Source: Cephalotus follicularis
Lineage: Eukaryota > Streptophyta > Magnoliopsida > Oxalidales > Cephalotaceae
DNA: 64,000 nt
Assembly (NCBI GenBank): GCA_001972305.1
Contig: BDDD01005053.1
Location: 6,433-70,432, forward strand
Direction: 5' to 3'
The stretch's first letter is position 1. Every line of letters begins with the position of its first letter. Shown here piece after piece: positions 1 to 10,636 of the stretch. Both the position numbers and the translations under genes were made by a program. The notes beneath the pieces were generated by a model. That model was not told where the DNA came from, did not search any database, and saw only the letters and a program-made list of their open reading frames with translations.

Positions 1-590
1 CATAAAAGATTTGATTTAAAGAGTTCATCAAGTTCTTCAAGTGAATGGAGTAAGAGTAGAAGTAGAAGTAGAAGTAGAATTCTCTTAAAAAGACCATTAA
101 AGCACTTAATAGAGAAAACGATAGTTTAAAACATGAATTAGAATGTTTAGCTAATAAGTCCTTAGATGACAAGACTATTTCTTTAGAAAAAGAAAATGAG
201 ACTCTAAAAGTTGAAAATGATGCTCTTAAAAAGACTTTTTGAAAATTTTCAAATAGTAGTGAAAAACTTGATAAACTCTTAGGTCTTCAAAGATGTGTTT
301 TTAACAAGGCTGGCCTAGGTTATGATGAGATGAACAACGTTAAACATTTTAAAAAATATCTTGAAAATAAGGATAATCAAAAAGTCTCATCTAGCATGAC
401 TTGTAATTATTGTAATAGATATGGCCACACTACACACACTTGCTATCGTAAGAGAAATGATATGCACAAAAGAAATTTGTTATTGAAAAATAAATTGTTG
501 AAAGTAAGAACTATATGGGTTCCTAAAGGAACATTTTTTACTAACCCCCCCGGACCCAAAGCAACTTGGGTACCAAAGTCTTCAACATAA
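1..590 (+). CDS. gag: Sirevirus Gag, C-terminal part (fossil)
   Basis: C-terminal part of a Sirevirus Gag. The first 300 bases encode a serine/arginine-rich stretch followed by a Lys/Glu-rich, leucine-containing stretch typical of the coiled-coil part of Sirevirus Gag. A single retroviral zinc knuckle (C-x2-C-x4-H-x4-C, beginning CNYCNRYGH) lies at about 402-443. It is followed by a basic tail and the motif IWVPKGT, which is common just before the protease in this lineage. The knuckle would bind RNA in the particle. The reading frame is broken; the N-terminal capsid part is outside the window. Confidence 0.8.
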
Positions 591-619
591 ATTCTCTTAT
601 TTTGTAGGTATCACCAAAG

Positions 620-3600
620 AGAAATCGTTGGTACCTCGATAGTGGATGTTCCAAGCACATGACGGGTAATAAACGCCTATTTATAACTTGGAAACCAAAA
701 GACGGAGGGAACGTAACCTTTGGAGACAATACAAAAGGACAAATTGTTGGAACCGGCTCCATAGGTAATAAAGATATTTCTATTTCTAATGTATTGCATG
801 TAAAAGGACTCAAACACAATCTCTTGAACATAAGTCAATTATGTGACAAGAATTATAGAGTTATTTTTGAAAATACTTCATGTAGAGTTGTAGACAACAG
901 CAATAATGCTACTAAGTTTATTGGACAAAGAGAAGGAAATGTTTACGTTATAAATTTAAATGATCTTCAAAATCAAAATGTAAAATGCCTTGTCTCTTTA
1001 AATGAAGATAGTTGGATGTGGCATAGAAGGCTTGGACATGTGAGTACGAGAACAATTGCAAAAATTTTGAAACATGACCTAGTCAAAGGTCTTCCAAAAT
1101 TGAGTTTTCAAAAAGATAAATTGTGTGATGCTTGCCAACAAGGAAAACAAATAAGAGCAAGTTTTAAACCTATAAACATTGTTGCAACTTCTAGTCCACT
1201 CGAACTACAGTATATGGACCTTTTTGGACCAATAAACATAAGAAGCTTAGGAGGCAAATCTTATGCCTATATTATTGTTGATGACTACACTAGGTACACA
1301 TGGGTTTATTTTTTTGCACATAAAAGTGAAACTTTTACATCCTTTGCCAATTTTTGTCAAATAGTTCAAAAGGAAAAAGGACTTTCAATTTTGAAAATTA
1401 GAAGTGACCATGGCAAAGAATTCGAAAATAATATTTTTGATGATTATTGCATTAAAAATGGTTTTAAACATGAATTTTCAACCCCTAGGACTCCTCAACA
1501 AAATGGAGTTGTTGAAAGGAGAAATAGAACTTTAGAAGAAATGACAAGAACAATGCTTTGCGAAAATGATTTACCAAAGTATTTTTGGGCCGAAGCCACA
1601 AACACCGCATGCTATATTTTGAATAGAACATCAATAAGGCCAATTCTCAAAAAGACTCCATACGAGTTATGGAAGGAGAGAAATCCTAACATTAGCTACT
1701 TTCGTGCCTTCGGATGTAAATGCTTCATACACAACAATGGAAAAGATCAACTTGGTAAGTTTGATTCTAAAGCGGATGAAGGTATATTTCTTGGCTACTC
1801 CCTTACTAGTAAAGCTTATAGATGTTTCATTAAACGTACTTTACTAGTAGAAGAATCTATGCATGTTGTATTTGATGAGTTACATGATTCTTCTTCACAT
1901 GTGCATGATAGTATAGATTTTCATGAACCTTCGGAGGACCTAGATATAGAACCTAAGGAAAATTACCAAAAAGAACTTATAGATAAGACTTACAAGGTAG
2001 TTAGAGACCACCCACATGAGGCTATCATTGGTGACATTCAACAAGGCATTAGGACTAGATCTAGAGCAAACACTTGTAACTATGTTGCATTCCTTTCTCA
2101 CCTAGAACCCAAAAACTTTGTAGAAGCCGAAAAAGATGAATATTGGATTGTAGCTATGCAAGAAGAGCTAAACCAATTTGAAAGAAACAAAGTTTGGTTT
2201 TTAGTACCTAGACCAAAGGACCATTCGGTTATAGGGTCTAAATGGGTTTTTAGAAACAAAATGGATAATCAAGGGATCATCATTAGAAACAAGGCTAGAC
2301 TAGTTGCCCAAGGCTATTCACAAGAAGAAGGTATAGACTATGATGAGACATATGCACCGATTGCTAGACTAGAATCCATTCGATTGTTGCTTGCATTTGC
2401 TTGTTTTAATAATTTCAAGTTATATCAAATGGATGTAAAAAGCGCCTTTTTAAATGGTTTTATTAAAGAAGAGGTATATGTTGAACAACCTCAAGGTTTT
2501 GAGGATCCTCACTTTCCAAATCATGTTTTCAAATTAAACAAAGCTTTATATGGAGTCAAACAAGCCCCTCGTGCTTGGTATGAGAGATTGACAAAGTTTT
2601 TAATTGAAAATGATTTTAAACGTGGTAATGTTGATATTACTCTTTTTACGAAATCTAAAGGTAATGATTTACTTATTGTTCAAATATATGTTGATGATAT
2701 TATCTTTGGATCTACTAATGACTCTTTGTGCAAGGAATTTTCAAATACCATGAAATCGGAATTTGAAATGAGTTTAATGGGAGAGCTCAACTATTTTCTT
2801 GGACTACAAGTCACACAAAACAAATATGGGATCTTCATCAACCAAACAAAATATGTAAAGGATATTCTCAAGAAGTTTGGGATGGAGAATGCTAAAACAA
2901 GCAAGACTCCTATGAGCACCTCTACAAAGCTTGACAAGGACGAACAAGGTAAACATGTCGATCAAAAGCTTTATAGAAGTATGATAGGATCTGTATTGCA
3001 CTTAACTGCAAGTAGACCCGATATTTTGTTTAGTGTGTGCTTGTGTGCCCGTTTTCAATCCAATCCTAAAGAATCCCATTTATTTGCTGTGAAACATATT
3101 TTTAAATATCTTGCATACACACCTACATTAGGCTTATGGTATTCCCGAGACTCTAGTTTTGATTTACATTCTTACTCGGATGCCGACTTTGGTGGTTATA
3201 AAGTTGACCGCAAGAGCACTAGTGGCTCATGCCAATACCTAGGGAGCATGCTTGTCTCTTGGTTTAGTAAGAAGCAAAATTCAGTTGCTTTATCTACCAC
3301 CGAAGCTGAATATATTGCAGTAGGTAGTTGTTGTGCTCAAATTCGTTGGCAAAAGCAACAATTGGTTGATTATGGTATACGTGTGAAGGATGTATCTATT
3401 AAATGTGATAATACTAGTAGCATTTGCCTAGCTAAGAACCCAGTTCATCATTCTAGGACAAAACACATTGACATTAGATACCACTTCTTAAGAGAACATG
3501 TAGAAAGTGGAGACATTGTTTTAGAGTATATTCCCACCGAAAAATAAGTGGCGGATATTGTCACCAAGCCCCTAGATGAAAATTCTTTTTCTAAGTTTAG

Positions 3601-3630
3601 AAGAGAATTAGGTTTATGTGAACTTGAATG
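620..3630 (+). CDS. pol: Sirevirus Pol: protease, integrase, reverse transcriptase, RNase H (fossil)
   Basis: Copia-type polyprotein region. The protease active site DSGCSKHMTG begins at 638. The GAG-pre-integrase zinc-binding block (WHRRLGHVS ... CDACQQGKQ) is at about 1010-1160. The integrase core at about 1200-1560 shows the DDE residues in YMDLFGP (D at 1216), RSDHGKEF (D at 1406) and NGVVERRNR (E at 1514). RT spans about 2170-2930, with KARLVAQGYSQ, the MDVKSAFLNG block and the catalytic YVDDIIFG near 2687. RNase H is at about 3130-3540 with YSDADFGG and STTEAEY, ending in the typical DIVTKPL tail. All catalytic motifs are recognisable. Integrase before RT assigns it to Copia. Close to intact, but broken. 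Confidence 0.93.
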
Positions 3631-3730
3631 ATGTTTATTTGTTTGAATGATTGTTTTAATTGTATACATATTTGAAATGATTTTTGGTTATTATTCTGTT
3701 TTTGCTTGATTTTGTGTTCTGTTTTACAAA

Positions 3731-4012
3731 AACGTCGACTTCTTTTCTGGAAATTCTATACTTTACAAAAACACGTCGACTTCTTTTCTGCAAAATTCAA
3801 TGCCTTATGAAAATCACGTCGATCTCTTTTGAAAAACATCGATCTCTTTGTGTTGCCTTGAAACACGTCAACTTCTTTTGAAACGCGTCGATGCTTTTCA
3901 AAACGCAGCATTTTCTGAATCGATTTCTTCCGTTCTTTTAAAGAACGCGTCGACGTCTTTTGAATCACGTCGACGTCTTTCACTCAGAAATCGACTTCTT
4001 CATAAAAACGTC
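3731..4012. repeat. CGTCGACG palindrome cluster in the pol-ORF3 spacer
   Basis: About ten copies of a CGTCGAC(G)-cored word, often followed by TTCTTTT or TCTTTTGAA, at irregular spacings of roughly 15-50 bases. The clearest copies are at 3731 (AACGTCGACTTC) and near 3945-3980, where two nearly perfect ACGTCGACGTCTTT words occur. Other copies differ mostly at the CpG positions. The spacer around it is otherwise AT-rich and non-coding. Function unknown; see findings. Confidence 0.75.
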
Positions 4013-4222
4013 AATCTCATGCTCATTTCTCATTTTAACCCTATTCTGAGTCTTTTCAAAAAATTTCTACTCTCTTATTTTTCTTTCAAAAATCATTCTA
4101 TTTGTTCGAAAACAATCCTCTGATCAATTTTTCGTCTTTAAAAACTCTTTTCATCTCCTCCAATCCGTCTGCTTTTATCACTCTCTGTGTTTTTCCTTTG
4201 TGCTCACCAACTGTTTGTAAAA

Positions 4223-5539
4223 ATGGTTAGGTCAAAACAAGCTGCCAAAAAGAAGGCGGCATTATCCTCTCAGCCTAAGAAATCTGCTAAAAGGCAGAGG
4301 CTTGAGATTAGAGAGTCTTCCCCCGACCCTGCTCTCCAATCGGATTCCGAATCCGAAGAGCAAGTCCCTCTTAGAAATGTGGTTTTTGTTGATAAAAGGG
4401 TAATGGGAGGTAGGAATATAGATTTAGACTTCTGTTCTTCTGAATTTTCATTTGTTTCTTGGTTAGATGACCTCCATCTTCTTCCTCTTGTACAAATCCA
4501 GGACCCTTTTTACATAAAATTGGTCAAGGAATTTTACATGAACCTTCGGATTATTTCAAGCCCAAATGAGGAATTTGCACTCTCCTCTTCTGTCAAAGGG
4601 CAGAGAATCTATCTAGATGCTAGGATTCTAGCCTCTATTCTACACATTCCACATACCGGTTTATACATTTTTGAAGACAAAAAATGGTCGGAGGTTGAGG
4701 GTTTTCACCATAACCAAATTTTGTCAATTCTTTACCCAAATGATCCAAATATTCATCCCAACATGGCACTGACTGCCAACAGATTGTCAGTAGACCATAG
4801 GCTACTCCACCATCTCATTGTGCATCAATTTCTACCCACTGGTGGAGGGTATGCAAAGTTGTCTCGGATGCAAGCTTTTCTCATGTGGTGCATCCTCTCC
4901 AAAATTGAATTATGTTTTCCCCTTCTCATGCTCAAGACTATGGTGAGAGCATTCTCTCAAAGGAAATCAGTTCTACCCTTCGGATCAATCCTTACCAAAG
5001 TCTTCCAACATAGCCAAATTCGGCTAGATGGAGAAATTGCAACAAAATTGAAGAAAGAGGACACTTACAACAAGAGCACTATGAATAGAATGGGGTGGAA
5101 GAAACAAGAAGGCATTTGGACTTATTGCCCCAAAGTTGATCAAGGGCCAAGGATTGCAATTGAAGAGCAAGAGGAGAACCCTCCTTGGGAAGCTCACGAA
5201 GAATCTGCACCTGCTCAGACTCAAGCTCAAGGAACCTCATCCTCTACTGATTTTGACAGGGTGATGGAGTTTATGCGCTCTCAATTTGATTCTGTGCAAG
5301 CTTTGCTTGAAGAGAAATTTGAGCAAGTCAACACGCGGCTCACTAGCTTGGAGAAAGATCATGTGACGATTCACTCTGACTTTGATAATATCGATGACAC
5401 TATCTACTACGACCTAAAAGTCGTAAGGAGACGTCTCAAAAGAATGGAACGAAAACTTGCCGATTCCAAGACTATTGATGGTTGCAAAGAGACTACGAGC
5501 GATGACTCCGATTCCGATGCCCCTCCTGCTGCTACTTGA
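4223..5539 (+). CDS. Sirevirus third ORF with plant-transposon-protein domain and coiled coil
   Basis: Uninterrupted ORF of about 438 residues downstream of pol, starting at MVRSKQAAKKK. An in-frame upstream ATG at 4187 would add 12 residues; I prefer 4223 because the basic start is typical. The N-terminus (residues 1-30) is strongly basic and looks like a nuclear-localisation signal (KKK, KKSAKRQR). It is followed by an acidic Ser/Glu stretch. The middle (about 60-270) resembles the 'putative plant transposon protein' domain, with the landmark VKEFYMNL followed by SSVKGQRIYLD. The C-terminus (about 330-420) is heptad-like and probably coiled coil. There is no signal peptide or membrane segment, so despite its env position it does not look like an envelope. 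Role unknown; domain assignment is from memory of the family. Confidence 0.75.
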   Translation: MVRSKQAAKKKAALSSQPKKSAKRQRLEIRESSPDPALQSDSESEEQVPLRNVVFVDKRVMGGRNIDLDFCSSEFSFVSWLDDLHLLPLVQIQDPFYIKLVKEFYMNLRIISSPNEEFALSSSVKGQRIYLDARILASILHIPHTGLYIFEDKKWSEVEGFHHNQILSILYPNDPNIHPNMALTANRLSVDHRLLHHLIVHQFLPTGGGYAKLSRMQAFLMWCILSKIELCFPLLMLKTMVRAFSQRKSVLPFGSILTKVFQHSQIRLDGEIATKLKKEDTYNKSTMNRMGWKKQEGIWTYCPKVDQGPRIAIEEQEENPPWEAHEESAPAQTQAQGTSSSTDFDRVMEFMRSQFDSVQALLEEKFEQVNTRLTSLEKDHVTIHSDFDNIDDTIYYDLKVVRRRLKRMERKLADSKTIDGCKETTSDDSDSDAPPAAT

Positions 5540-6196
5540 TCCTTCTGCTGTTTTTGTTTCTTGCTGTTTTTTTTGTTTTGTTTGTTTGCTGTAATGAACC
5601 TTGGTGTTCATTTGTATTTCTTTTATGAATTTTGTGTAAAGAACAAGTTTTTTCATGAAATTATTTGTTTTTATGATTGTGTTTATGAAATGATGTTTAT
5701 ACAGTTTTATATGTATGATATATGTTTATGAATTGTGTTTATGATATGGTTGTATGAATGTGTTTTTGGTTTATGATATAATTGTGTTGTATAATTGTGT
5801 TATTATGTTCATTGCCGATATTTTGTGCATAATGCCTATGTTCATATTCTTTTTATCCTCGCTTTTATTAAAGGGGAGCTAATGATTTCTGCCTTTTGTA
5901 GAACTTTTTGATGCTATACAAAAAAGGGGGAGAAGTAGCTCAAAAGAAAATGCTAAATATGAGAGATTAAGGCTCAATGCTAGAGTTTTTAATTGATATG
6001 GGAGATAGAACTCTCAACAGCATAACTCATTGCTTATTGATATTGCACATGATATTGCACATGAACTTTCTTATTAACATTACCATTGCTTACATTATAA
6101 GATATCTCTATTGGTATTTACTCATGTTTTAAATTGGTATTACTTTGGCTTATGCCTTTTTGAGCAAATTTTTGTCATCATAAAAAAGGGGGAGAT
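5540..6196 (+). other. Sirevirus 3' spacer with repeated polypurine tracts
   Basis: Non-coding stretch between the third ORF and the 3' LTR. The first 300 bases are AT-rich, with many TTTATGA-like words. Two strong polypurine tracts (A6 followed by G5AGA) lie at about 5919-5935 and 6182-6195, and a weaker one (AAAGGGGAG) near 5870. The last is adjacent to the LTR and is the expected plus-strand primer. Several tracts upstream of the 3' LTR are a recognised Sirevirus trait. Confidence 0.75.
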
Positions 6197-6314
6197 TGTT
6201 GACGATTCAGTCCCAATCCTTGTTTTGATGATAACATATTTGCATTTGACAAGTTTACTTGATGTGCAAGAAATTACAAAGTTCAATACCAAGGACAAGA
6301 TCAAATTACAATGA

Positions 6315-6700
6315 AGACATCGTCCTTCCAGTAATGACATCGATGTCCGTACAGAAAGACATCGATCCCTTTCAAGAAGACATCGACGTATTTAGTGCCA
6401 GAAGTTATAGGTCAATTTTCAATGAAGACATCGATCCCTACATGCAAAGACATCGACGTCCGTACAAAAGACATTGACGCCTTTCAATAGACATCGACGC
6501 CTTTCTAGAGCTACCTGCATTTCCCAGAAAATACATCGACCCCTACAGAAGAAGTCGATGTGATGCTCAAAGTTTCCAATCCTGGAGATTTCCCAGAAAT
6601 GACATCGACGTCTTTTTAAATGGTTTGACCCGGGAAACATGGAACGGCTAGTGCGCGCACTTCCAACGGCTATCAACGATCAAAGACATCGACGTCTTTA
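6315..6700. repeat. GACATCGACGTC palindrome cluster upstream of the LTR promoter
   Basis: About eleven copies of GACATCGACG(T/C)C and near variants spaced roughly 15-60 bases apart, ending about 95 bases upstream of the TATA box. The same core occurs in the pol-ORF3 spacer of this element and in the Gypsy LTRs further right. Repeated palindromes just upstream of the core promoter are known in Sirevirus LTRs, though I recall a different published motif word. Confidence 0.8.
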
Positions 6701-6793
6701 TGTCAGTAGAAGACAAAATTCAAAGATTGCAACTACACTTTTTTAAATCAAAAGCTTCCATGAATTATGCAACGGCTACAAATCTTTTATGCC

Positions 6794-6800
6794 TATAAAA
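6794..6800 (+). promoter_or_regulatory. TATA box of the Sirevirus LTR
   Basis: TATAAAA in the context GCCTATAAAAGGAAG, in the middle of the LTR downstream of the palindrome cluster; the expected site of the RNA polymerase II core promoter that marks the U3/R boundary about 30 bases downstream. Confidence 0.7.
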
Positions 6801-7339
6801 GGAAGACTGAAACCTCAGAAGAAAAACAACAATTCAGAATTATTCACATCAATCACACAACATCAAGAGAGATATCAAATCCAAGCATTCTAGTGTGCAA
6901 AAAGCTCAAAGTGCTCCATAGTGTTCCAAAAAGCTTCTAAGCTCTATCCTTTGAGATTATCTGAGTGTTTCATATTGTGAGCTGTATTATCCATATCTAA
7001 CCTATTTGAGAGGTTATCTTGTAAACACTTTCATTATTACTTGTAAAAGAGGAGAATCCTCTAAGGTCTTGAGGTCAAAGTCTTGCGATTGAGGTCAATC
7101 ATGAAATCGTAAGGTGTAACGAATTGCTGCCTTAATCAATTCGAGATAGTGGAAACTCAAGGAGCTCCCTTGGGAAAAGTGGACATAGGCAAGAGTTAGC
7201 CGAACCACTCTAAATTCGGAGAAGTTTTTCTTTCCCTTCACTCCTTAAATTTAAAGTTTTTAAATTCCCTATATTTACTTCAATATTCAATTCACCCCCC
7301 TCTTGTATATTGCAAGAGTGTTTATTTCATTAACAAACT

Positions 7340-7805
7340 CAAACACACCACGTGAAGGCATAGGTTTAACAATATAAGCATCATCCCAAAAGGATATCCA
7401 CCAATAAAATCCATTATTAGAACAAGAACATTTGAATGCATCTCCTATATCGGTCATGTCAATCTTAAACATACCACATGAGAAAACAATTTTAACAATA
7501 TAAGAACAATCCCAACAAGATCTCCATCAATAGACACCATCAAGAGAACAATAACAGTGAAAAGCATTGTCAACAGAATGTAAAGATTGCCAAGAAAAAA
7601 TGTAAGCATCGTCCCAATAGAACTTCCACCAGTAAAAACCATCTAGGGAACAAAAACATTCAAATGCATCACCTAAACCTAACTTAGCAGCCTTACACAC
7701 ACAATGGGAGAAAACAATTTTTACAATTTTAGAACCATCCCAACATGATCTCCACCAGTAGAAAGCATCAAGAGAATCACAAAAATCATGGCCAGCCAAC
7801 CATTG
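7340..7805 (-). repeat. Degenerate tandem repeat with Tyr-Trp-Trp words
   Basis: Four related units recognised by the word CCACCA(G/A)TA (plus strand) at 7397, 7524, 7626 and 7752, spaced 127, 102 and 126 bases. Minus-strand translation of the units gives the recurring pattern GDAFxCxCSLDGFYWW followed by W(D)DAYIVK, split over frames. I do not recognise the family. It lies directly between the Sirevirus LTR and the Athila-like fragment and may be a 3' part of the latter, or a decayed repeat-containing host gene. Confidence 0.5.
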
Positions 7806-7849
7806 ACTATCCGAAAAAAAAAATCGATGATCCCATCATCCAACCAACT

Positions 7850-9640
7850 CTATATCTCCTTTTGTGTAACCTCTAATTCCTCAAATTCTCTCAAGCATTC
7901 CATGAAGTTGTTATCAAAATCTACGTCAAAGTACGCTTGGTCAGGCGTGGCGAGTTTGTGTGTGTAATGGGATAGATGATCCCATTCACTATTCGAATTT
8001 GGCTCATTGAGCTTACTTTCCAACCACTTTAATGCTTCCTCATTTTCTAGCCACGCCAACATTTCTTTTTGGGCAGCTTCTGTTTTTTCGAATTCGCTCA
8101 TGAAATTGCCATCAAAGTCGATATTAAAATACGAATCAATGGTATCAGGAATCGAGCGAATCACATAGACATCATCAAAGTCAGATTGATGCTTTCCGAA
8201 TCGGAAAATGTAAAAGCCCATTGACGATTTTCCAAAACTCAACTTCATGAGACAATTTCGGCAATTGATCAACGCATTACTCGTGGACAAGAATGGTCTA
8301 CCAAGGATAACTGGGATTTGGTATTTTATATTCATAATAGTCTGGGTATCTAATACGACAAAGTCGACATGAAAGAAAAACTCACCAACCTTTATTAAAA
8401 CATCCTCAATTTTCCCTCTAGGAAGTTTTACCGACCTATCAGCTAATTGTAAAGTCGTGTTTGTTGGGCGCAACTCTCCTAAACCTAGTTGCTCAAAAAT
8501 TGACGAAGGTAACAAATTCACACTTGCTCCTAAATCGAGCAAGGCATGATCGATTTTGGTGTTTCCAATTACGCAAGAGATTGTCGGGCAGCCAAGATCC
8601 TTGTATTTTGAATCTTTGGTTGTGAAATGATCACAATGATGTTGGCTGCCAAGAAAGCCTTTTTTAGTGTTTGAAGGATCCTCTTTTTCCTGCATAAGTC
8701 TTTTAAGAATTTTGCGTAAGAGGGCACCTACTCAATAGCTTCTAGCAATGGAATATTGATTTGGACTTGTTTAAATGTAGTGATGATCTTTTTCATCGTT
8801 GGGGCTTTCGCGTTTTGCAATCTCCTTGGAAAAGGAACTAGGGGATCAAATGAATGCTTGGGTATTTCCATTAATTGTTTCTTTTTCTCTTTTTCTTTCT
8901 CTTCCCTAACTTCTTGTTGCACATTTAAATTTGTTGGTTGCACAAAGGAGTCAATCAACTATTCTTTTGATTTTTCGTGTGCAGAGGACTCAACCAATTT
9001 CTCACTCAAATTTTCTGTTTGATCCACTGGTTGGTACCTACTTCCACTCCATAGGGCAAATGCTTGATCGGATGGTCCGGAAGAAGAGGAGCATTGCGGA
9101 TTAGATTGTGGTTGGATACGATCGAGCTGAATCACATTCGTCCTAGGATTTGGTTCAGGTTAAGAAGGCGTCTTCCCTTTTTCTCTTGTATGCACTGCAG
9201 ATGCTAGCTGAGAGATTTGCTTTTCTATGTTGTGCTAACTAGTCATCACAGTGCTCATGAGAAGCTCTATATTCTTTTCTAACGATGAAATCCTAGACGG
9301 ATCTTCCCTTTGGTTCAACAATCTAGGTGATTGTTGATTTTGGAATTGATTTTATGGGAACGAAGGACGAATTTTATTTTGCGAGAAACTTTGAAATGTT
9401 TGTTGTGGTGCAGACTGGCTAGAAAAGTTCGAAGGTTGCCTCGAAAAATGTGAAGGTTGACCAGGAAAATTTGGTGCTCTTTGATTATGCCCTTGACTCC
9501 ATGAGAAGTTTGGATGATTTCTCCAACCCGGGTTGAAAGTGTTACTATACGAGTTGTATTGGTTCATTGCGGACACATTCGCATGAGTATATTGATTTTC
9601 AATGTAGCTTTGGCATTCTTCGATCACATGACTTGGTGAC
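7850..9640 (-). mobile_element. Athila-like Ty3/Gypsy gag-protease fragment
   Basis: Minus-strand remnant without visible LTRs. At about 9352-9627 it encodes the Gag C-terminal linker rich in Asn, Pro, Phe and Gln, with the signature NPGWRNHPNFSW. At about 8730-8960 there is a Lys/Glu-rich linker. At about 7850-8695 lies a retropepsin-like domain with ALLDLGASVNLLP (usual form DLGAS), followed by KIEDVLIKV and VILGRPFLSTSNA. This combination is typical of the Athila lineage. RT, RNase H and integrase are not present. Old and broken; age cannot be estimated without LTRs. Confidence 0.8.
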
Positions 9641-10636
9641 TGGTACCAAGAATGTTAGATATGGGTGTCCCTGCATGCCACGAGTGGTGGTTGTACGCAA
9701 ATGTATAGATACTCTTTATGTAAACATTCTTAATTCCATTATTGTTTTAAGTGCAATTTTTATTTTAAGTGGCATTTTTGTTATATGTATTATCCCAAAC
9801 CATAATACTGGATCAATTAATCACCATGTTAATTGAATACACATATAACGCCCTATCGACAAAGGGTTGGATCTCATGTCTAGGGAGGCTATGAGAATGA
9901 GATCCTTACTCCCTTCTGACAAAACGTTCCAAGTCATAGGTTCACTCTCTTGGGGAAATTGATGAACCGTAAAGACTTGTCGTGTTATGCTTGCTCCCGA
10001 TGTTGGAGAGGATGGATCATCTCATTGCCATTTGGGTTTACCCTAAAGCTGATACGGGGTGCATGCGCAGAGGCATGACACTGAACCTACCCACCATAGG
10101 ATGCCTATTTGGAATGCTCGTACCATTGTCAATAGGATTCCTATAGTCTTGGTAGTGTATAGTCGAAGGCGACTAGTAGATCATACGTGATTTACGTTGT
10201 ATCCTTAGACCTGAGCGGCTGGCATGCATTGTGTAGTAACTGCTTGGCTTTGGTTTTTGCCTTCCCCAGCACTAGCCACGTGCTGGCAAAATGGTTGTCT
10301 TTGGGCCTTGTGGAAGTTGCATTGAGATGTATGTGCGAGTGTGCGATATGGGATCGTCACACCCGTCCTGAGGGATGACTAGCTCTATAGCATTTATGTC
10401 CGTTGAGACTTAAATCCTGGCCAGGTGAAGGCAGACTGGAATAAGAGTTTCCTGGGATGTCTGTCGATAGTCTCAGTGCGTTCATAAATATTATAGCTAT
10501 CGCGGTATTACCTGGGGTGAAATTAATCCAAACCCTAGTCCGCGATCGGGGCCAAGGATGACGAGGGTTACATGACACATACACCGATGACTGTGAGGAG
10601 AGTACAGGTTATCTGGCTAACGTATGATAAACATGG
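9641..10636. other. Unclassified non-coding DNA left of the 10637 insertion
   Basis: About 1 kb with no coding region I can support. It is AT-rich at first, then of balanced composition with words such as GGCGACTAGTAGATC. The insertion at 10637 splits it; the right half resumes at 19705 after the CATGG target duplication. It may be the non-coding interior of a large retrotransposon derivative, but nothing in it proves that. Confidence 0.45.

Larger units (their letters stand above)
1..7314 (+). mobile_element. Sirevirus-type Ty1/Copia retrotransposon, 5' part outside window
   Basis: A Copia element of the Sirevirus (SIRE/Maximus) lineage read on the plus strand. Visible in order are the end of gag with a CCHC knuckle, protease, integrase, reverse transcriptase and RNase H (the Copia order, integrase before RT), a long spacer, a third ORF, polypurine tracts and the 3' LTR (about 6197-7314). 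The extra ORF after pol and the repeated polypurine tracts are typical of Sireviruses. The 5' LTR and most of gag lie left of the window, so neither LTR divergence nor a target duplication can be read. Pol is mostly open over its length and the third ORF is uninterrupted, so the copy looks fairly young. It is nevertheless broken, with a few breaks, mainly in gag and at the pol end. Confidence 0.93.
6197..7314 (+). repeat. 3' LTR of the Sirevirus
   Basis: Starts TGTTGACGATTC immediately after the polypurine tract and ends in CACCCCCCTCTTGTATATTGCA, giving TG...CA ends and a length near 1118 bp. Both boundaries follow Sirevirus convention; the right one is inferred from the C-rich end and CA because the partner LTR is outside the window. 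The upstream part carries the palindrome cluster, followed by a TATA box. Confidence 0.8.

Noticed and set aside
3731-4012. Regularly repeated short words considered as a CRISPR-like array
   Set aside because: Spacings are irregular, the words are palindromic and variable, and the context is a plant LTR retrotransposon.
4223-5539. Third Sirevirus ORF as an envelope gene or as a host gene
   Set aside because: No signal peptide or membrane segment for an envelope. Position between pol and the polypurine tracts, and the plant-transposon-type domain, tie it to the element rather than the host.
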